From: JAWKTM01 sp041399085
Lineage (GTDB): Bacteria > Planctomycetota > Planctomycetia > Pirellulales > Pirellulaceae
Length of the DNA stretch: 55,142 nucleotides
NCBI GenBank assembly: GCA_041399085.1
Contig: JAWKTM010000048.1
Span: 1 to 55,142 of the forward strand
Direction of reading: 5' to 3'
In this document: one piece after another, positions 25,549-34,998 of the stretch
Numbering within the stretch: the stretch's first letter is position 1
Layout of the letters: every line of letters begins with the position of its first letter
Notes under the pieces: generated by a model
The model's database searches: none
Told to the model about the DNA's origin: nothing
Seen by the model: only the letters and a program-made list of their open reading frames with translations
Translations under genes and position numbers: made by a program

Positions 25549-25964
25549 TTGCGGCTTGTCGAATTTCGACGGTGCCGCCGTCGTGCCAGAACTCTCTTGC
25601 CCTTCGTTCCGAAAGTTTCCTGCAGCGGCTGTCCGTTAATCAGAACTTGGAATTTGCCCGGCGAGCCAGCGGCGTCCCACCGCGCCACCCAGTCCTTGGT
25701 CCGCACCAAGACGCGATAAGTTCCGGCTGACGGCAGCTCGACGGTCGTGGTTGCGTCCGCGACGGGGCGTCCCATGCCGTGCGCCAGTAAATACGGGGAA
25801 CCCATTTCGCGAATGAACTGAGTATCCAGCACCCAGCCGCCATGCTGGTCGAAACTCTCGGCTTCCAGCAACAATTGTTCGGCCGCCGAAGCCGTGGTTG
25901 ACCGACCGAATCCAATGACGAAAACCAAAGCGCCCAACGCCAGGGCCGCCCAATAGCGCTTCAT
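25545..25964 (-). CDS. N-terminal part of the FAD oxidoreductase (signal peptide plus beta domain), frameshifted
   Basis: ATG at 25964 is preceded by AAAGGGA and gives a signal peptide (MKRYWAALALGALVFVIGFG, cleavage near ASAAE), so I prefer it to longer starts. A beta-rich domain follows (LLLEAESFDQHGGW, VELPSAGTYRVLVRTKDWVA), resembling carbohydrate-binding or golvesin-like sandwiches. After PLQETFGTKGK the frame is lost. Removing one A in AAGAGAG and one in GAAATTC restores EFWHDGGTVE and FDKPQVTVALHD and joins this part to the main gene. Full length would be about 765 residues. Confidence 0.75.
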   Translation of the reverse strand: MKRYWAALALGALVFVIGFGRSTTASAAEQLLLEAESFDQHGGWVLDTQFIREMGSPYLLAHGMGRPVADATTTVELPSAGTYRVLVRTKDWVARWDAAGSPGKFQVLINGQPLQETFGTKGKRVLARRRHRRNSTSRK

Positions 25965-26168
25965 GACTATCCCTTTGTTCGCACGAGTGAATTGTCCTGC
26001 TCGTCGGTCATCATAGCGAACAACGTCAACTTGCGGCGTCCCCGTCCGATTCTTAAATCTTGCAGAATCGCTAGACTTCCGGCGAGGAATCTGTGACAAT
26101 GTTGCTTGACTCGTTTCCTCTCTTCTCTCTAGCTTTTCGCGGGACGAATCGTCGCAGGAGCTCACGTC

Positions 26169-27191
26169 ATGGCGCGGAACAAACGAATTGGCTTTACCCT
26201 GGTCGAATTGCTGGTCGTCATCGCGATCATCGGAGTTTTGGCGGCAATCTTGCTCCCGGCCGTGCAGGCGGCGCGTGAAGCGTCGAGGAGATCGCAATGC
26301 TCACTAAACATCAAGCAATTGTGTACGGCTGCCGTCGGCTACGAGGGCTTGAAGGGCTATTTTCCGGGTTATCGGCAAACCATTGCCCGAAACAGCCGCG
26401 ACGTAACGTGGGTCGTTGCGATTTTGCCTCAGTATGGTCGCCAGGACGTCTATGAAAACTGGGATGCGCCGGACGCGACCATGCCGTACAACGCGATCCC
26501 AAAATTGCAGATCGCCGAGTTCATTTGCCCGTCGAGCAACCACCGCGAGAATCTGAACGCTACGAATCAGGGATCGTTGAGCTACGTGGCGAATACTGGC
26601 TACTGGTGGAATGGGACGTATCCAGCCGCCAGCAGCTCGATCAAGTGGAGAGCGAACGGTGTCTTCAACGATTTGACTGCCACGCCAGCCAAAACGTTTC
26701 AGGTTCGGATGACGGATCTAAAAGACGGTGCGTCCACGACGGTTTTGATATCGGAGAACGTCAATCTCTACGATGTGCAAGGTAGCTCGTCGATCTGCGG
26801 TTTTTGGGATCTCTACCTGGGTGCCGGCGGACCTAGCCCGATTTCTCAGTATGCTCGCATGAACACCGGCATGGTTTGGCACTATAACTCGGACACTGCG
26901 GCGAACACGCCGCACCCGGCCGCCCCCGCGGCGCCGACTCAGATTCGCATCAACGGGGATCGTCATTTCGCCACGGCGCCGTGGACTGCCTCCGGCGCCA
27001 ATGCGGCCACCGCCCGTCCTTCCTCGGATCATTCGGGTGGCGTGAACGTGGGTTTTGCCGACAGTGGAGTACGCTTCGTCAGCAACGAAACGGATTATCA
27101 CGTCTATCAGCAATTGATGACGCCGGACGGCAGCAAGTCGGATATGCCGGCTCACCGGTATGTGCTCAAGGATCAGGACTACGCGCCGTAG
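26169..27191 (+). CDS. DUF1559 pseudopilin-like protein (copy 2)
   Basis: This 340-residue protein has a short basic leader and a prepilin motif RIGFTLVELLVVIAIIG at residues 6-22, then AREASRRSQCSLNIKQL. The DUF1559 domain ends with DHSGGVNVGFADSGVRFV, a variant of the HxGGxNxxxxDGSVRF signature in which DG is DS. AGGAG lies about nine bases before the ATG. It is divergent from the FAD oxidoreductase and followed by a good intrinsic terminator, so it is probably monocistronic. Confidence 0.92.
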   Translation: MARNKRIGFTLVELLVVIAIIGVLAAILLPAVQAAREASRRSQCSLNIKQLCTAAVGYEGLKGYFPGYRQTIARNSRDVTWVVAILPQYGRQDVYENWDAPDATMPYNAIPKLQIAEFICPSSNHRENLNATNQGSLSYVANTGYWWNGTYPAASSSIKWRANGVFNDLTATPAKTFQVRMTDLKDGASTTVLISENVNLYDVQGSSSICGFWDLYLGAGGPSPISQYARMNTGMVWHYNSDTAANTPHPAAPAAPTQIRINGDRHFATAPWTASGANAATARPSSDHSGGVNVGFADSGVRFVSNETDYHVYQQLMTPDGSKSDMPAHRYVLKDQDYAP

Positions 27192-27223
27192 TTCCAACAA
27201 CCAGAGTCGAACGAGTCAGAAAG

Positions 27224-27260
27224 CAAGGCCGTCGGGCAAATTCCGGCGGCCTTTGTTTTT
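27224..27260 (+). terminator. Intrinsic terminator after DUF1559 copy 2
   Basis: AAGGCCG at 27225-27231 pairs with CGGCCTT at 27246-27252, followed by a T-rich run (TTTGTTTTT). It lies 33 bases after the DUF1559 stop codon. Confidence 0.8.
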
Positions 27261-27311
27261 GGATTCCTCGTCGAGTGAAATGCAAGCCGGGCTGCCCGCG
27301 CGGTCCGACCG

Positions 27312-27822
27312 CTATTTTTTTCCCAATCGCCGTTGGGCTCGGAAAAACTCGGTCAGAATCTCGCCGCACGGGCCGGCTAGCACTCCGGAAGTCACTTCGG
27401 CTCGATGATTCAACCGCCGATCTTCCAGCAACTGAAACAGCGATTCGACAGCACCCGCCTTCGGATCGGTCGCGCCGTACACGACCCGCGGAATGCGCGC
27501 TTGCAGAATCGCCCCAGCGCACATCGGACATGGCTCGAGCGTCACGTACAACGTGCAGCCTTCCAGTCGCCAATCGCCGACCGCCTCGGCCGCTTGCGTA
27601 ATCGCCAACATCTCGGCGTGAGCCGTCGGATCGTGCAACGTCTCGCGCTTGATTATGAGCGGCCGCAATCCAGCCGCCCTTCGTGAATGATCACCGCTCC
27701 GACCGGAACCTCGCCGTGTTGCATAGCGGCCGCCGCTTGGGCCAGCAGCGCGCGCATCCACGCTTCGTGTCCAGGCTCCGCCAGCAGCGACGTTCCGCTT
27801 CGTCATCGTCGTAGGGCAACAT
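27312..27822 (-). pseudogene. tadA: tRNA adenosine(34) deaminase, frameshifted in this sequence
   Basis: The C-terminal two thirds read cleanly as TadA, the enzyme that makes inosine at the tRNA wobble position: zinc-site HAE in DPTAHAEMLAI and PCPMC in LEPCPMCAGAI, then RVVYGATDPKAGAVESL. The N-terminal third is split over frames: MLPYDDDEAERR from the ATG at 27822, then AEPGHEAWMRALLAQ and AMQHGEVPVGAVIIHEG, then ETLHDPTAHAEM. At least three single-base shifts lie between about 27640 and 27795. TadA is normally essential and the segments between shifts are well conserved, so I think the underlying gene is intact and the breaks are sequence errors. Confidence 0.85.
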
Positions 27823-27884
27823 GGTCGGGGCCTTTGCCTGGGAAACGGTCGTTTTTGGGAATTGCCTCGGAATGTAGTTTCCAT

Positions 27885-27948
27885 GTTTAACCGCGTGGCC
27901 AACGGCCCGCGCGGCATTTACGCCGGCCCGTTGGCCACGCGGTTAAAC
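27885..27948. repeat. 64-bp palindrome with 21-bp perfect arms
   Basis: GTTTAACCGCGTGGCCAACGG at 27885-27905 is the exact reverse complement of the sequence at 27928-27948; the 22-base centre is itself GC-rich and partly self-complementary. It would form a very stable hairpin. It overlaps the stop of the reconstructed DUF1080 gene and lies upstream of tadA, so it could be a REP-type element that also ends transcription. Confidence 0.85.
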
Positions 27949-28760
27949 GACAAATCGGCAAGTCAATACAGACCAATTCTTTAATTCGATTCCAGCGCCG
28001 GATTCAACGTCGCCGTTGTGTTCCGGCGACTCTGCGGCGTCTCCGGCGTTCGACGATTCAGGCAGTCGTCGAATTCGCACGTTTCGCAACGCCGCCTTAG
28101 TCTCCCAGGGCCACGCCCAACGGTCGCGACAATTCCATTTCGACGCGAATGTGAACCCGCGCTCTCGGTGATCTCCTGGTCCACGATCGCGTCATCCAGT
28201 CGTTTGAGATGCGTTCCGGCGTCACTCGCACGCTGGACACGATACCACCGGTCCGTCTTGAACTCGCGGTCTTCGTGGTCTGATTCTCCGAAGCGTCCAG
28301 GCCGTCGATGCTGGACAGCCCCACCACGCCGCCAGCCCAACCGCCGACGATGAAGCTGCAATGCGTATCGCCGACGGGAAATGTCAGGCCGCAAAAGAAA
28401 TCGGTGCCGTCCAGACGTTTGGCTTCCAGGCTGAGCTCATAATTCGTCTTCGGCAAATCCTTATCCAGTCGATGTGATGCCGGTCATCGAATAGCCCATG
28501 TCGAGCACCATTGCGCCGTCTTTCACGCCGACTTCGCCTTCGCCACCAAACTCGGCCGGCTTCCAGCCAGTCAACGAACGGCCGTCGAACAACGATCGCC
28601 GGATTCTGACTTTTGCGGCATCTCGGCGTTGGCATTCACGCAGCCGCCGGCTGGTCGGAGTCTGCCGATTGATGTGGCGGCGATCCAATTGGTTGCGGCT
28701 TTTTCTGGCTGTGAGTTTCTTCCGTGAGCTCTCGAACTGCGAAGCGGGCGGCGACACCAA
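27943..28760 (-). pseudogene. DUF1080 (3-keto-disaccharide hydrolase-like) protein, frameshifted
   Basis: Segments in different minus-strand frames spell one DUF1080 domain: LFDGRSLTGWKPAEFGG and DGAMVLDMGYSMTGI (28465-28592), NYELSLEAKRLDGTDFFCGL and VGLSSIDGLDASEN (28270-28445), EFKTDRWYRV, VRVTPERI, DDAIVDQEIT, HIRVEMELSRPLG, then a tail TKAALRNVRIRRLPESSN running to a TAA at about 27943. At least four frameshifts are needed. The family is a concanavalin-like beta-sandwich, usually secreted; no signal peptide can be read because the frame is lost near 28600-28750. Uninterrupted conservation within segments again points to indel errors. Confidence 0.75.
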
Positions 28761-29220
28761 ACGTCGCCCAGTTCGCCAAACCTGGGCGGCAATTCGCCGG
28801 CGAGCAAACTCGGCTGCGGCGTCCTGCCCCAGCAGACCACGGGAAAATCAGCCACCGCGGGTCCGCCCACGATCGCTGAACCCGTCCCAGCGACGGCCAA
28901 GTCTCGCGCACACCATGCAACCGACGAAATCTGACGGGCCCAATTCTGAGATGGATAGTACCGACAACCCGGCGATGAGCGCGACAGTACGCTGACAAAA
29001 TGCAGATTCATTTGGTGAACTAGGATGAAAAAGAGCGCGGGGAATCGAACCGCTGGAGGTCGTTTGGGGATACTGGCCGATTCATCTTGTGAAGATGCCG
29101 CGATCTGCAACAATCCAGCCTTCGCCGTTTGGCCAAATCGATGCCACCGGGTTTCGCGGACTCGGGACTTGTTTACCCTAATTCCAGACGATCGGCTGGT
29201 GAAATGCTCAACCTCGAATC
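28761..29220. other. Region without a readable gene
   Basis: About 460 bases between the DUF1080 remnant and the VanZ gene. Open frames exist on the minus strand (for example a run through WAGVRRTPQPSL-like sequence), but no family is recognisable. Given the frameshifts on both sides, it may hide another broken gene or the start of the DUF1080 gene. A T-arm-like GGTTCGATTCC near 29041-29053 (minus) lacks the rest of a tRNA. Confidence 0.4.
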
Positions 29221-29664
29221 TTGTTGAAAGCGGTAAAAGGCATAGGCAAACCCCGATCGCGACTCGCTTGGCTGACCGCCGTGACGCTCCAGGGTTATTG
29301 GGTCGCGTTGTTCGGCGCCCACGCACTACCCGCGAATTTCGTTGCCGAGCGTCGAGCACGGCGACAAAATAGCTCATTTTGCCGCGTATGCTGGTTTGGC
29401 GTTTCTCTTCGCGACATCGCTGGCGGCTCGCCGGTGGTCGTGGTGGTCGATTGCACTGCCCAACGATGGCAGTCGCCGCGGGCTATGGGGCGATCGACGA
29501 AGTCGCAGAAATTCGTTCAGCCCCGCACGGCCGATCCCGATTGGTTGGCCGACGTGACGGGCGCGGCGATCGGACTTCTGCTGTTCGTACCCGCTTATCC
29601 GGTGATGCGTCGCCTGCGAAGCTGGTTTTTGCGGACCGAGGCGTTACACCAAGCCGCGTCTTAA
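29221..29664 (+). pseudogene. VanZ-like membrane protein, frameshifted
   Basis: The pieces in three frames join as a small VanZ-family protein: SRLAWLTAVTL and YWVALFGAHALP, then HGDKIAHFAAYAGLAFLFAT, RRWSWWSIA, AAGYGAIDEVAEIR, and DWLADVTGAAIGLLLFVPAY ending at the TAA at 29662-29664. Three to four hydrophobic helices are visible. HGDKxxHFxAYxxLxxL and the downstream DxLADxxGxxxG are the family signatures. At least three single-base shifts interrupt it. The cellular role of stand-alone VanZ proteins is not established. Confidence 0.75.
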
Positions 29665-29773
29665 TTGGCCCCGAGTGGCCCTTGCCGGCTGCGACATCCA
29701 TTGATATTCTTTGCTGTTCGCCCGAGGGCGGGCATTTCAGCAACAAACCTCCTACTTCACGGGACTTACGGCC

Positions 29774-30022
29774 ATGAAGGAAGGCATCCATCCGGCCTAT
29801 CACGAAACGGTTGTGACCTGCGGTTGTGGCAACACGATTACCACGCGCAGCACTAAGAAGGATTTGAAGATCGACATTTGCAGCGCTTGCCATCCGTTTT
29901 ACACGGGCAAGCTGAAGTATGTCGACACAGCCGGCCGCATCGAAAAGTTTCAGAACAAGTTCGCGGCGGGCACTTACGCCAGCTTGCAGAGCGGCAAGAA
30001 GAAGGCCAAGACCAAGTCTTAG
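29774..30022 (+). CDS. rpmE: Ribosomal protein bL31
   Basis: The ATG at 29774 gives 82 residues aligned with bL31 (MKEGIHPAYHETVVTCGCGN); the frame is open further upstream, but that part is not homologous. The four zinc cysteines are present (Cys16, Cys18, Cys36, Cys39 in ICSACHPF), so this is the zinc-containing form. FYTGKLKYVDTAGRIEKF is the conserved rRNA-binding part, and a Lys-rich tail follows. It precedes prfA by 168 bases, a common bacterial order. Confidence 0.96.
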   Translation: MKEGIHPAYHETVVTCGCGNTITTRSTKKDLKIDICSACHPFYTGKLKYVDTAGRIEKFQNKFAAGTYASLQSGKKKAKTKS

Positions 30023-30190
30023 CTTCGTTTCTCTCCACGCCACCACTGCGGCGCGCCCCGATTTGCGCTGCTCTTTTTTCTGATTGGGCGCGCCGTTCGA
30101 CGTTATGCGCGTCGATCGTGGACTCGCTGCTGGCGAGTCGTTTTCTCGGCGTCCCTCGGGTTTGAATTTGTTGTGGAGTGAAACGTTGCC

Positions 30191-31270
30191 ATGCGCGAAA
30201 TGTTAGAAGAGAAACTCGCTCGGTTTCAGGAACTCGAGCGAATGATGTCGGACCCGGCGGTCATGTCCGACTCGAATCGAATGGCCAGCATCGCGCGCGA
30301 ACACGGCTCGATGGCCAAGCTGGCGACGAAATACCGGCTGTTTAAGCAACTGGCGAAGGAAGTCACCGAAGTTCGCGAAATGGCCGAAAGCGACGATCCC
30401 GACGAGCGCGAACTGGCTGAAGCCGAATTACCCGATCTGAAGAAACGGCGCGAGAAGCTGTGGGAAGAGTTGCTTGACGCGACCGTGGGCGGCGAAGACG
30501 CGGCCCGCAGCCGCTGTGTCATGGAAATTCGCGCCGGCACCGGCGGCGACGAAGCGGCCCTGTTCGCCCGCGACTTGTACGAAATGTACACCCGACACGC
30601 GGAAATGAAGGGCTGGAAAACCGAAGTGATGGACGCCCATCCGACGGAACTCGGCGGCTTTAAGGAAATCATCGTCGGCTTTGCGGGCGAAGGCTGTTAC
30701 CGGGAACTGCAATATGAAAGCGGCGGACACCGCGTCCAGCGAGTGCCCGAGACCGAAGCCAAAGGCCGTGTACATACGTCGGCCGCCACGGTCGCCGTGT
30801 TGCCGGAGCCCGAAGATGTCGAAGTCGATTTGAAGCCGGACGATTACGAAGTAGAACGCTATGCGGCTTCCAGCGGCCCTGGCGGTCAGCACGTGAACAA
30901 GACGGCGTCGGCCATCCGCTTGATCCATAAGGGAACCGGCTTGGTTGTGCATTGCAGCGACGAACGAAGCCAGCATAAGAATTTGGCGAAAGCGATGCGA
31001 ATTCTGAAGTCGCGGTTGTACGACCATTTTCAGCAACAAGAACAACAACAACGGGCGGACACGCGTAAAACGCTGGTTGGCTCGGGCGATCGCAGCCAGC
31101 GAATTCGCACTTACAACTTTCCCGACAACCGCATCACCGACCACCGCATCAACTTCACCATTTACAAACTCGATCAGATCATCGCCGGCCAATTACAGCC
31201 GGTCACGGACGCGTTGATCGAGCACGATCGCGAAGAGCTTCGCGGTTCGATGGGAGAGTCGCTGGACTAG
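30191..31270 (+). CDS. prfA: Peptide chain release factor 1
   Basis: The 359-residue protein is a full-length RF1. It has the GGQ loop (SSGPGGQHVNKT, Gly-Gly-Gln at about 233-235) that triggers peptidyl-tRNA hydrolysis, and the stop-codon-reading PxT segment as RVPETEAKGRVHTSA. RF1 reads UAA and UAG. TGGAG lies 13 bases before the ATG. prmC, which methylates the GGQ glutamine, follows after 15 bases, so the two are surely cotranscribed. Confidence 0.97.
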   Translation: MREMLEEKLARFQELERMMSDPAVMSDSNRMASIAREHGSMAKLATKYRLFKQLAKEVTEVREMAESDDPDERELAEAELPDLKKRREKLWEELLDATVGGEDAARSRCVMEIRAGTGGDEAALFARDLYEMYTRHAEMKGWKTEVMDAHPTELGGFKEIIVGFAGEGCYRELQYESGGHRVQRVPETEAKGRVHTSAATVAVLPEPEDVEVDLKPDDYEVERYAASSGPGGQHVNKTASAIRLIHKGTGLVVHCSDERSQHKNLAKAMRILKSRLYDHFQQQEQQQRADTRKTLVGSGDRSQRIRTYNFPDNRITDHRINFTIYKLDQIIAGQLQPVTDALIEHDREELRGSMGESLD

Positions 31271-31285
31271 GCGACGACAAGCATC

Positions 31286-32173
31286 ATGTCCACGGAACCC
31301 TGGACAGTCGGTCGGTTGCTGAAATGGACGACCGATTATTTCAAGCAACGGTCGTTCGAGAATCCTCGGTTGGATGCCGAGGTGCTGTTAGCGCACGTGC
31401 GAGGCTGCGAGCGGATTCGGCTCTACACGGCCTTCGAGGAAGTGGCCGACGACGAACAGCGCGAGGCGTTTCGCGAGCTGGTGCGGCGGCGAGCATCTGG
31501 AACGCCGGTGGCTTATCTCGTTGGGCATCGCGAGTTTTTCTCGCTGTCGTTCGATGTCACGCCGGACGTGCTGATTCCGCGTCCCGAGACCGAGCATCTG
31601 GTGACGGAGTTGTTGGATCGGGCGAAAGAGTTGGCCCCGTTGTTCGAGCCGCCCTTGTCAATTGCCGATGTGGGCACGGGCAGCGGCGCGATCGCCGTGG
31701 CCACGGCCAAGCAGTTGCCGACTTGCCAGGTGACGGCCGTCGATCTCAGCGAGGCGGCGTTGGCGGTCGCTCGCGGCAACGTGGAAAAACATGAGGTCGC
31801 CGACCGCGTTCGGTTCGTCCACGGCGACCTGCTCGCGAAGCTGCCGGCTGAGCCGACGTTTCACATTGTGGCCAGCAATCCGCCCTATGTGTCCGAGCGG
31901 GAGTTCGCCGAGTTGGATGTGCAAGTACGCGAACACGAACCGCGAATGGCGTTGGTCGCCGGTCCGCAGGGCACGGAGATTATCGCTCGGCTGATCAACG
32001 AAGCAGCGGAGCGTTTACACGTTGGCGGCTGGCTGCTGATGGAATTAAGCCCCATGATCGAAGCCGCTTCGCGCGAGTTGATTTTGGCTCACGGCGATTT
32101 TCACGAGCCACGCGTGACGAAAGACTTGGCCGGATTGGCGCGCGTGATTCAGGCGCAGCGCCAAGCCAGATGA
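31286..32173 (+). CDS. prmC: Release factor glutamine methyltransferase
   Basis: The 295-residue protein methylates the glutamine of the GGQ motif of release factors. The N-terminal helical domain recognises the factor; the SAM-binding motif is VGTGSGAIAVATA (about residues 130-142) and the catalytic NPPYV sits at about 200-204. It lies 15 bases after prfA, the classical partner. The next gene downstream is on the opposite strand. Confidence 0.96.
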   Translation: MSTEPWTVGRLLKWTTDYFKQRSFENPRLDAEVLLAHVRGCERIRLYTAFEEVADDEQREAFRELVRRRASGTPVAYLVGHREFFSLSFDVTPDVLIPRPETEHLVTELLDRAKELAPLFEPPLSIADVGTGSGAIAVATAKQLPTCQVTAVDLSEAALAVARGNVEKHEVADRVRFVHGDLLAKLPAEPTFHIVASNPPYVSEREFAELDVQVREHEPRMALVAGPQGTEIIARLINEAAERLHVGGWLLMELSPMIEAASRELILAHGDFHEPRVTKDLAGLARVIQAQRQAR

Positions 32174-32209
32174 GCGCGGCCAGAAGACAGCGGCACTTAC
32201 GCGCGCGAA

Positions 32210-33114
32210 TCAAGTTCGCCACTTCAGCTCGCGTCGCTCGTCGTTCCAAGCGTGCTCGGGATCAGTCGTTCTAGTTGTGAGTTCGACGCCGCCTTTACTG
32301 AATCGCGCCACTGTCCAGCCCGTAGTTGACTTCGTTGGATCGGCGACGTAAGACGTGGCCGGCGTGTTGATGATGTGGATGCCTTGGTGTTCGGCATACG
32401 TCCGATCGTGGACGTGGCCGTGAACGTAAGCCTTCACATGCCGGCGACTCCGCGATTAAATCCCAGAGTGGTTGGGAGTCGATCAAACCGCCCCGGAAAA
32501 TGCAACGGATCGCCGCCCAAACGCGGATTATGATGGGCGACCAGAATCGCGGGCCGATCGGCGTGCGTATCCAAGGCCGCGGCCAACCACTTGCGCTGCG
32601 TCGCGCTAGTTCGCCCGGCGTGACCATCGTCTTCTGCAGCGAGTCGAGCAGAAAGAAACTGGCCGATCGCGTCTGGACGACAGCCAGATGCTTCGATGCC
32701 ACAGCCCGGAACTTCGGTCTTCTCGTCGCGCAGCACTTCGTAGAACACGTCTCGATCGTCGTGATTGCCGAGCGTCAGATGCAAATTGAATCGAGCTTCG
32801 CGCAGCGGCTTCAGCAACTCCGCCAAATGGCGATAGTCGCCCGGCTGCCCATCCTTCAAAGCTAAATCGCCGTTGACGATCACCGCGGCCGGGCGTCGCG
32901 GCAGCGCCAGCAGTTCCGCTACCACTTGCCGCAAATGCGTAGGCACGGGCGAATCGTGCGGATGCTTTTCGCCAATGTGGGTGTCGTTCAGCACGTACAC
33001 CAAGTCGTCGTCGACTTCCGCCGAAGCCACGGGCTTCGCAAACACGCAGTAAGCCGCGGCAGCCGACGTCGCGGTCAAAAAGCGACGGCGGCTGGGAGAA
33101 AAGTGAATCGGCAT
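32210..33114 (-). pseudogene. Tat-exported metallophosphoesterase, frameshifted
   Basis: From the ATG at 33114 the product has a Tat signal (SPSRRRFLTATSAAAAYC), then LNDTHIGEKHP, VIVNGDLALKDG and LTLGNHDDRD, the first three metallophosphoesterase blocks. The rest is spread over frames: HLAVVQTRSASFFLLDSLQK, TQRKWLAAALDTHADRPAIL, VAHHNPRLGGDPLHF, LIDSQPLWDLIAES, and AYVHGHVHDRTYAEH, where GHVH is the last metal motif, to the stop at 32210. At least four shifts lie between about 32440 and 32705. All catalytic blocks remain recognisable, so the gene is probably functional in the organism. It is downstream of and on the same strand as glnS. Confidence 0.8.
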
Positions 33115-33194
33115 TTTCAAAACCTCGCGAACTTCAAGCGAACCGAACATTAGCGGTTCGGCCATCTTAACGTCGCGATCCGCCAACTGCCAAA

Positions 33195-34916
33195 TCAACG
33201 TTTCTTCTGCAGCTTGGCCCATTCGTCTCGCAGAGAGACCGTGCGATTAAAGACCGGGCGACCCGCCTCCGAATCGCGCGTGTCGACGCAGAAGTAGCCC
33301 AGCCTCTCGAACTGAAAGCGATCGCCAGCCGTGGCACTCGCGAGCGACGGCTCCAGCTTGCAGTCCGACAGCACTTCGAGCGAATGCGGATTCAGGTGAT
33401 CGCGATAGCTTCCGCCTTCGGCCACGTCGTCGGGATCCTCCGTCGTGAACAGCCGATCGTACAGCCGCACTTCGGCGTCCATCGCGTGTTCGGCCGAGAC
33501 CCAATGGATCGTGGCCTTCACTTTCCGCCCCGCACCGCTCATCCCGCTTTTCGTGTCGGGGTCGTAAGTGCATCGCAGTTCGACGATATTGCCCGCGTCG
33601 TCTTTGACCACCGATTCGCACTTGATGATGTATGCGTATCGCAAACGCACTTCCCGCCCCGGACCAAGCCGGAAAAACTGTTTCGGCGGATCCTCCATGA
33701 AGTCGTCCGCTTCGATGTACAACTCGCGCGTGAAAGGCAACTGGCGAACGCCGGCCGCCGGATCTTCGGGGTTGTTCACCGCCTCCATCTGTTCCACTTC
33801 GCCCTCGGGATAGTTTTCTAGCACCACCTTGATCGGCTTCAACACCGCCATCACGCGCGGAGCCGACTTGTTCAGATGCTCGCGAACGGCGTTTTCCAAC
33901 ACCGCCACGTCCACCGTGCTATAGAACCGCGCAACGCCGATCGTCGCGCAGAAACTGCGAATCGATTCCGGCGTGTAACCGCGTCGCCGAAGTCCGCTGA
34001 TCGTTGGCATCCGCGGATCGTCCCAGCCGCTGACGTCGCCGTTCGTCACCAGCTCCAACAGCTTTCGCTTGCTCATCACCGTGAAGCTGAGATTCAGCCG
34101 AGCGAACTCGATCTGCTGCGGATGAAAGATGCCGAGCTGCTCGACATACCAGTCGTACAACGGCCGATGGTTTTCGAATTCGAGCGTGCAGATCGAATGC
34201 GTAATGCCCTCGATCGAGTCCGATTGGCCGTGAGTCCAATCGTACATGGGATAGATACACCACTTGTCGCCCGTGCGGTGATGATGGGAGTGCAAGATGC
34301 GATACATCACCGGATCGCGCAAGTTGAGGTTGGGGTTGGCCATGTCGATCTTGGCTCGCAACGTTCGGCTGCCATCGGGAAATTCGCCGTCACGCATCCG
34401 TTCGAACAACGCCAGATTTTCCTCGACCGAACGATCGCGATACGGGCTATTGCGGCCCGGCTGAGTCAGCGTGCCTCGGTGCTCGCGCATTTCGTCGAAC
34501 GACAAATCGCATACAAACGCCTTGCCCTCACGAATCAGCTTGATCGCCCAGTCATAAAGCTGGTCGAAGTAATCCGATGCGAAGTACAGCCGATCGCCCC
34601 AATCGAAACCGAGCCAGCGAACGTCTTCCTGAATCGAGTTGACGTACTCCTCGCTCTCCTTGGTCGGATTCGTGTCGTCCATTCGCAAATTGCAAAGCCC
34701 GCCGTACTGCTCGGCCAATCCAAAATTCAAGCAGATCGACTTCGCGTGGCCGATATGCAAATAGCCGTTTGGCTCCGGCGGAAATCGCGTATGGACCCGC
34801 TGCTCGAATCGGCCGGTGCGATTGTGTTCGTTGATGATCTGCTGAATGAAATGCAGCCGCTCGGCCGGTTCATTGGATTCGGGGCGGTCACTGCGATCAG
34901 CGTTGTTGTCTGCCAC
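33195..34916 (-). CDS. glnS: Glutamine--tRNA ligase
   Basis: The 573-residue class I synthetase attaches glutamine to tRNA-Gln. The HIGH signature is HIGH at residues 54-57 in PPEPNGYLHIGHAK, and the KMSKS equivalent is VMSKRKL. LRMDDTNPTKE and YDWTHGQSDSIEGITHS are GlnRS-specific. The C-terminal beta-barrel anticodon domain is complete. The start is a GTG at 34916, with AAGGA about nine bases upstream. Since the same organism encodes gatB (54605), tRNA-Gln can be charged directly and the amidotransferase is probably for tRNA-Asn or a back-up. Confidence 0.96.
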   Translation of the reverse strand: MADNNADRSDRPESNEPAERLHFIQQIINEHNRTGRFEQRVHTRFPPEPNGYLHIGHAKSICLNFGLAEQYGGLCNLRMDDTNPTKESEEYVNSIQEDVRWLGFDWGDRLYFASDYFDQLYDWAIKLIREGKAFVCDLSFDEMREHRGTLTQPGRNSPYRDRSVEENLALFERMRDGEFPDGSRTLRAKIDMANPNLNLRDPVMYRILHSHHHRTGDKWCIYPMYDWTHGQSDSIEGITHSICTLEFENHRPLYDWYVEQLGIFHPQQIEFARLNLSFTVMSKRKLLELVTNGDVSGWDDPRMPTISGLRRRGYTPESIRSFCATIGVARFYSTVDVAVLENAVREHLNKSAPRVMAVLKPIKVVLENYPEGEVEQMEAVNNPEDPAAGVRQLPFTRELYIEADDFMEDPPKQFFRLGPGREVRLRYAYIIKCESVVKDDAGNIVELRCTYDPDTKSGMSGAGRKVKATIHWVSAEHAMDAEVRLYDRLFTTEDPDDVAEGGSYRDHLNPHSLEVLSDCKLEPSLASATAGDRFQFERLGYFCVDTRDSEAGRPVFNRTVSLRDEWAKLQKKR

Positions 34917-34998
34917 GGCGGTTCATCCTTGAGAGGTGAAGAAATACATGCGCCTTAGTGTATCGCCGGGCATTTTGGCGGCTAGTGCGTTATGGCGG

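Noticed and set aside
24028..25719. A 563-codon plus-strand frame opposite the FAD oxidoreductase
   Set aside because: The minus-strand frame has clear FAD and golvesin-like motifs; the plus-strand frame has none.
29041..29053. T-arm-like GGTTCGATTCC on the minus strand, suggesting a tRNA or tmRNA end
   Set aside because: The T-stem does not pair over five bases and no acceptor-stem partner or anticodon arm is found upstream; most likely chance.
30758..30790. PET instead of PAT in the RF1 stop-codon-recognition motif
   Set aside because: PxT with a variable middle residue is normal among bacterial RF1 proteins, so this is not evidence of altered stop-codon use.
33876..34958. A 360-codon plus-strand frame opposite glnS
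   Set aside because: glnS is unambiguous on the minus strand; the opposing frame shows no domain.
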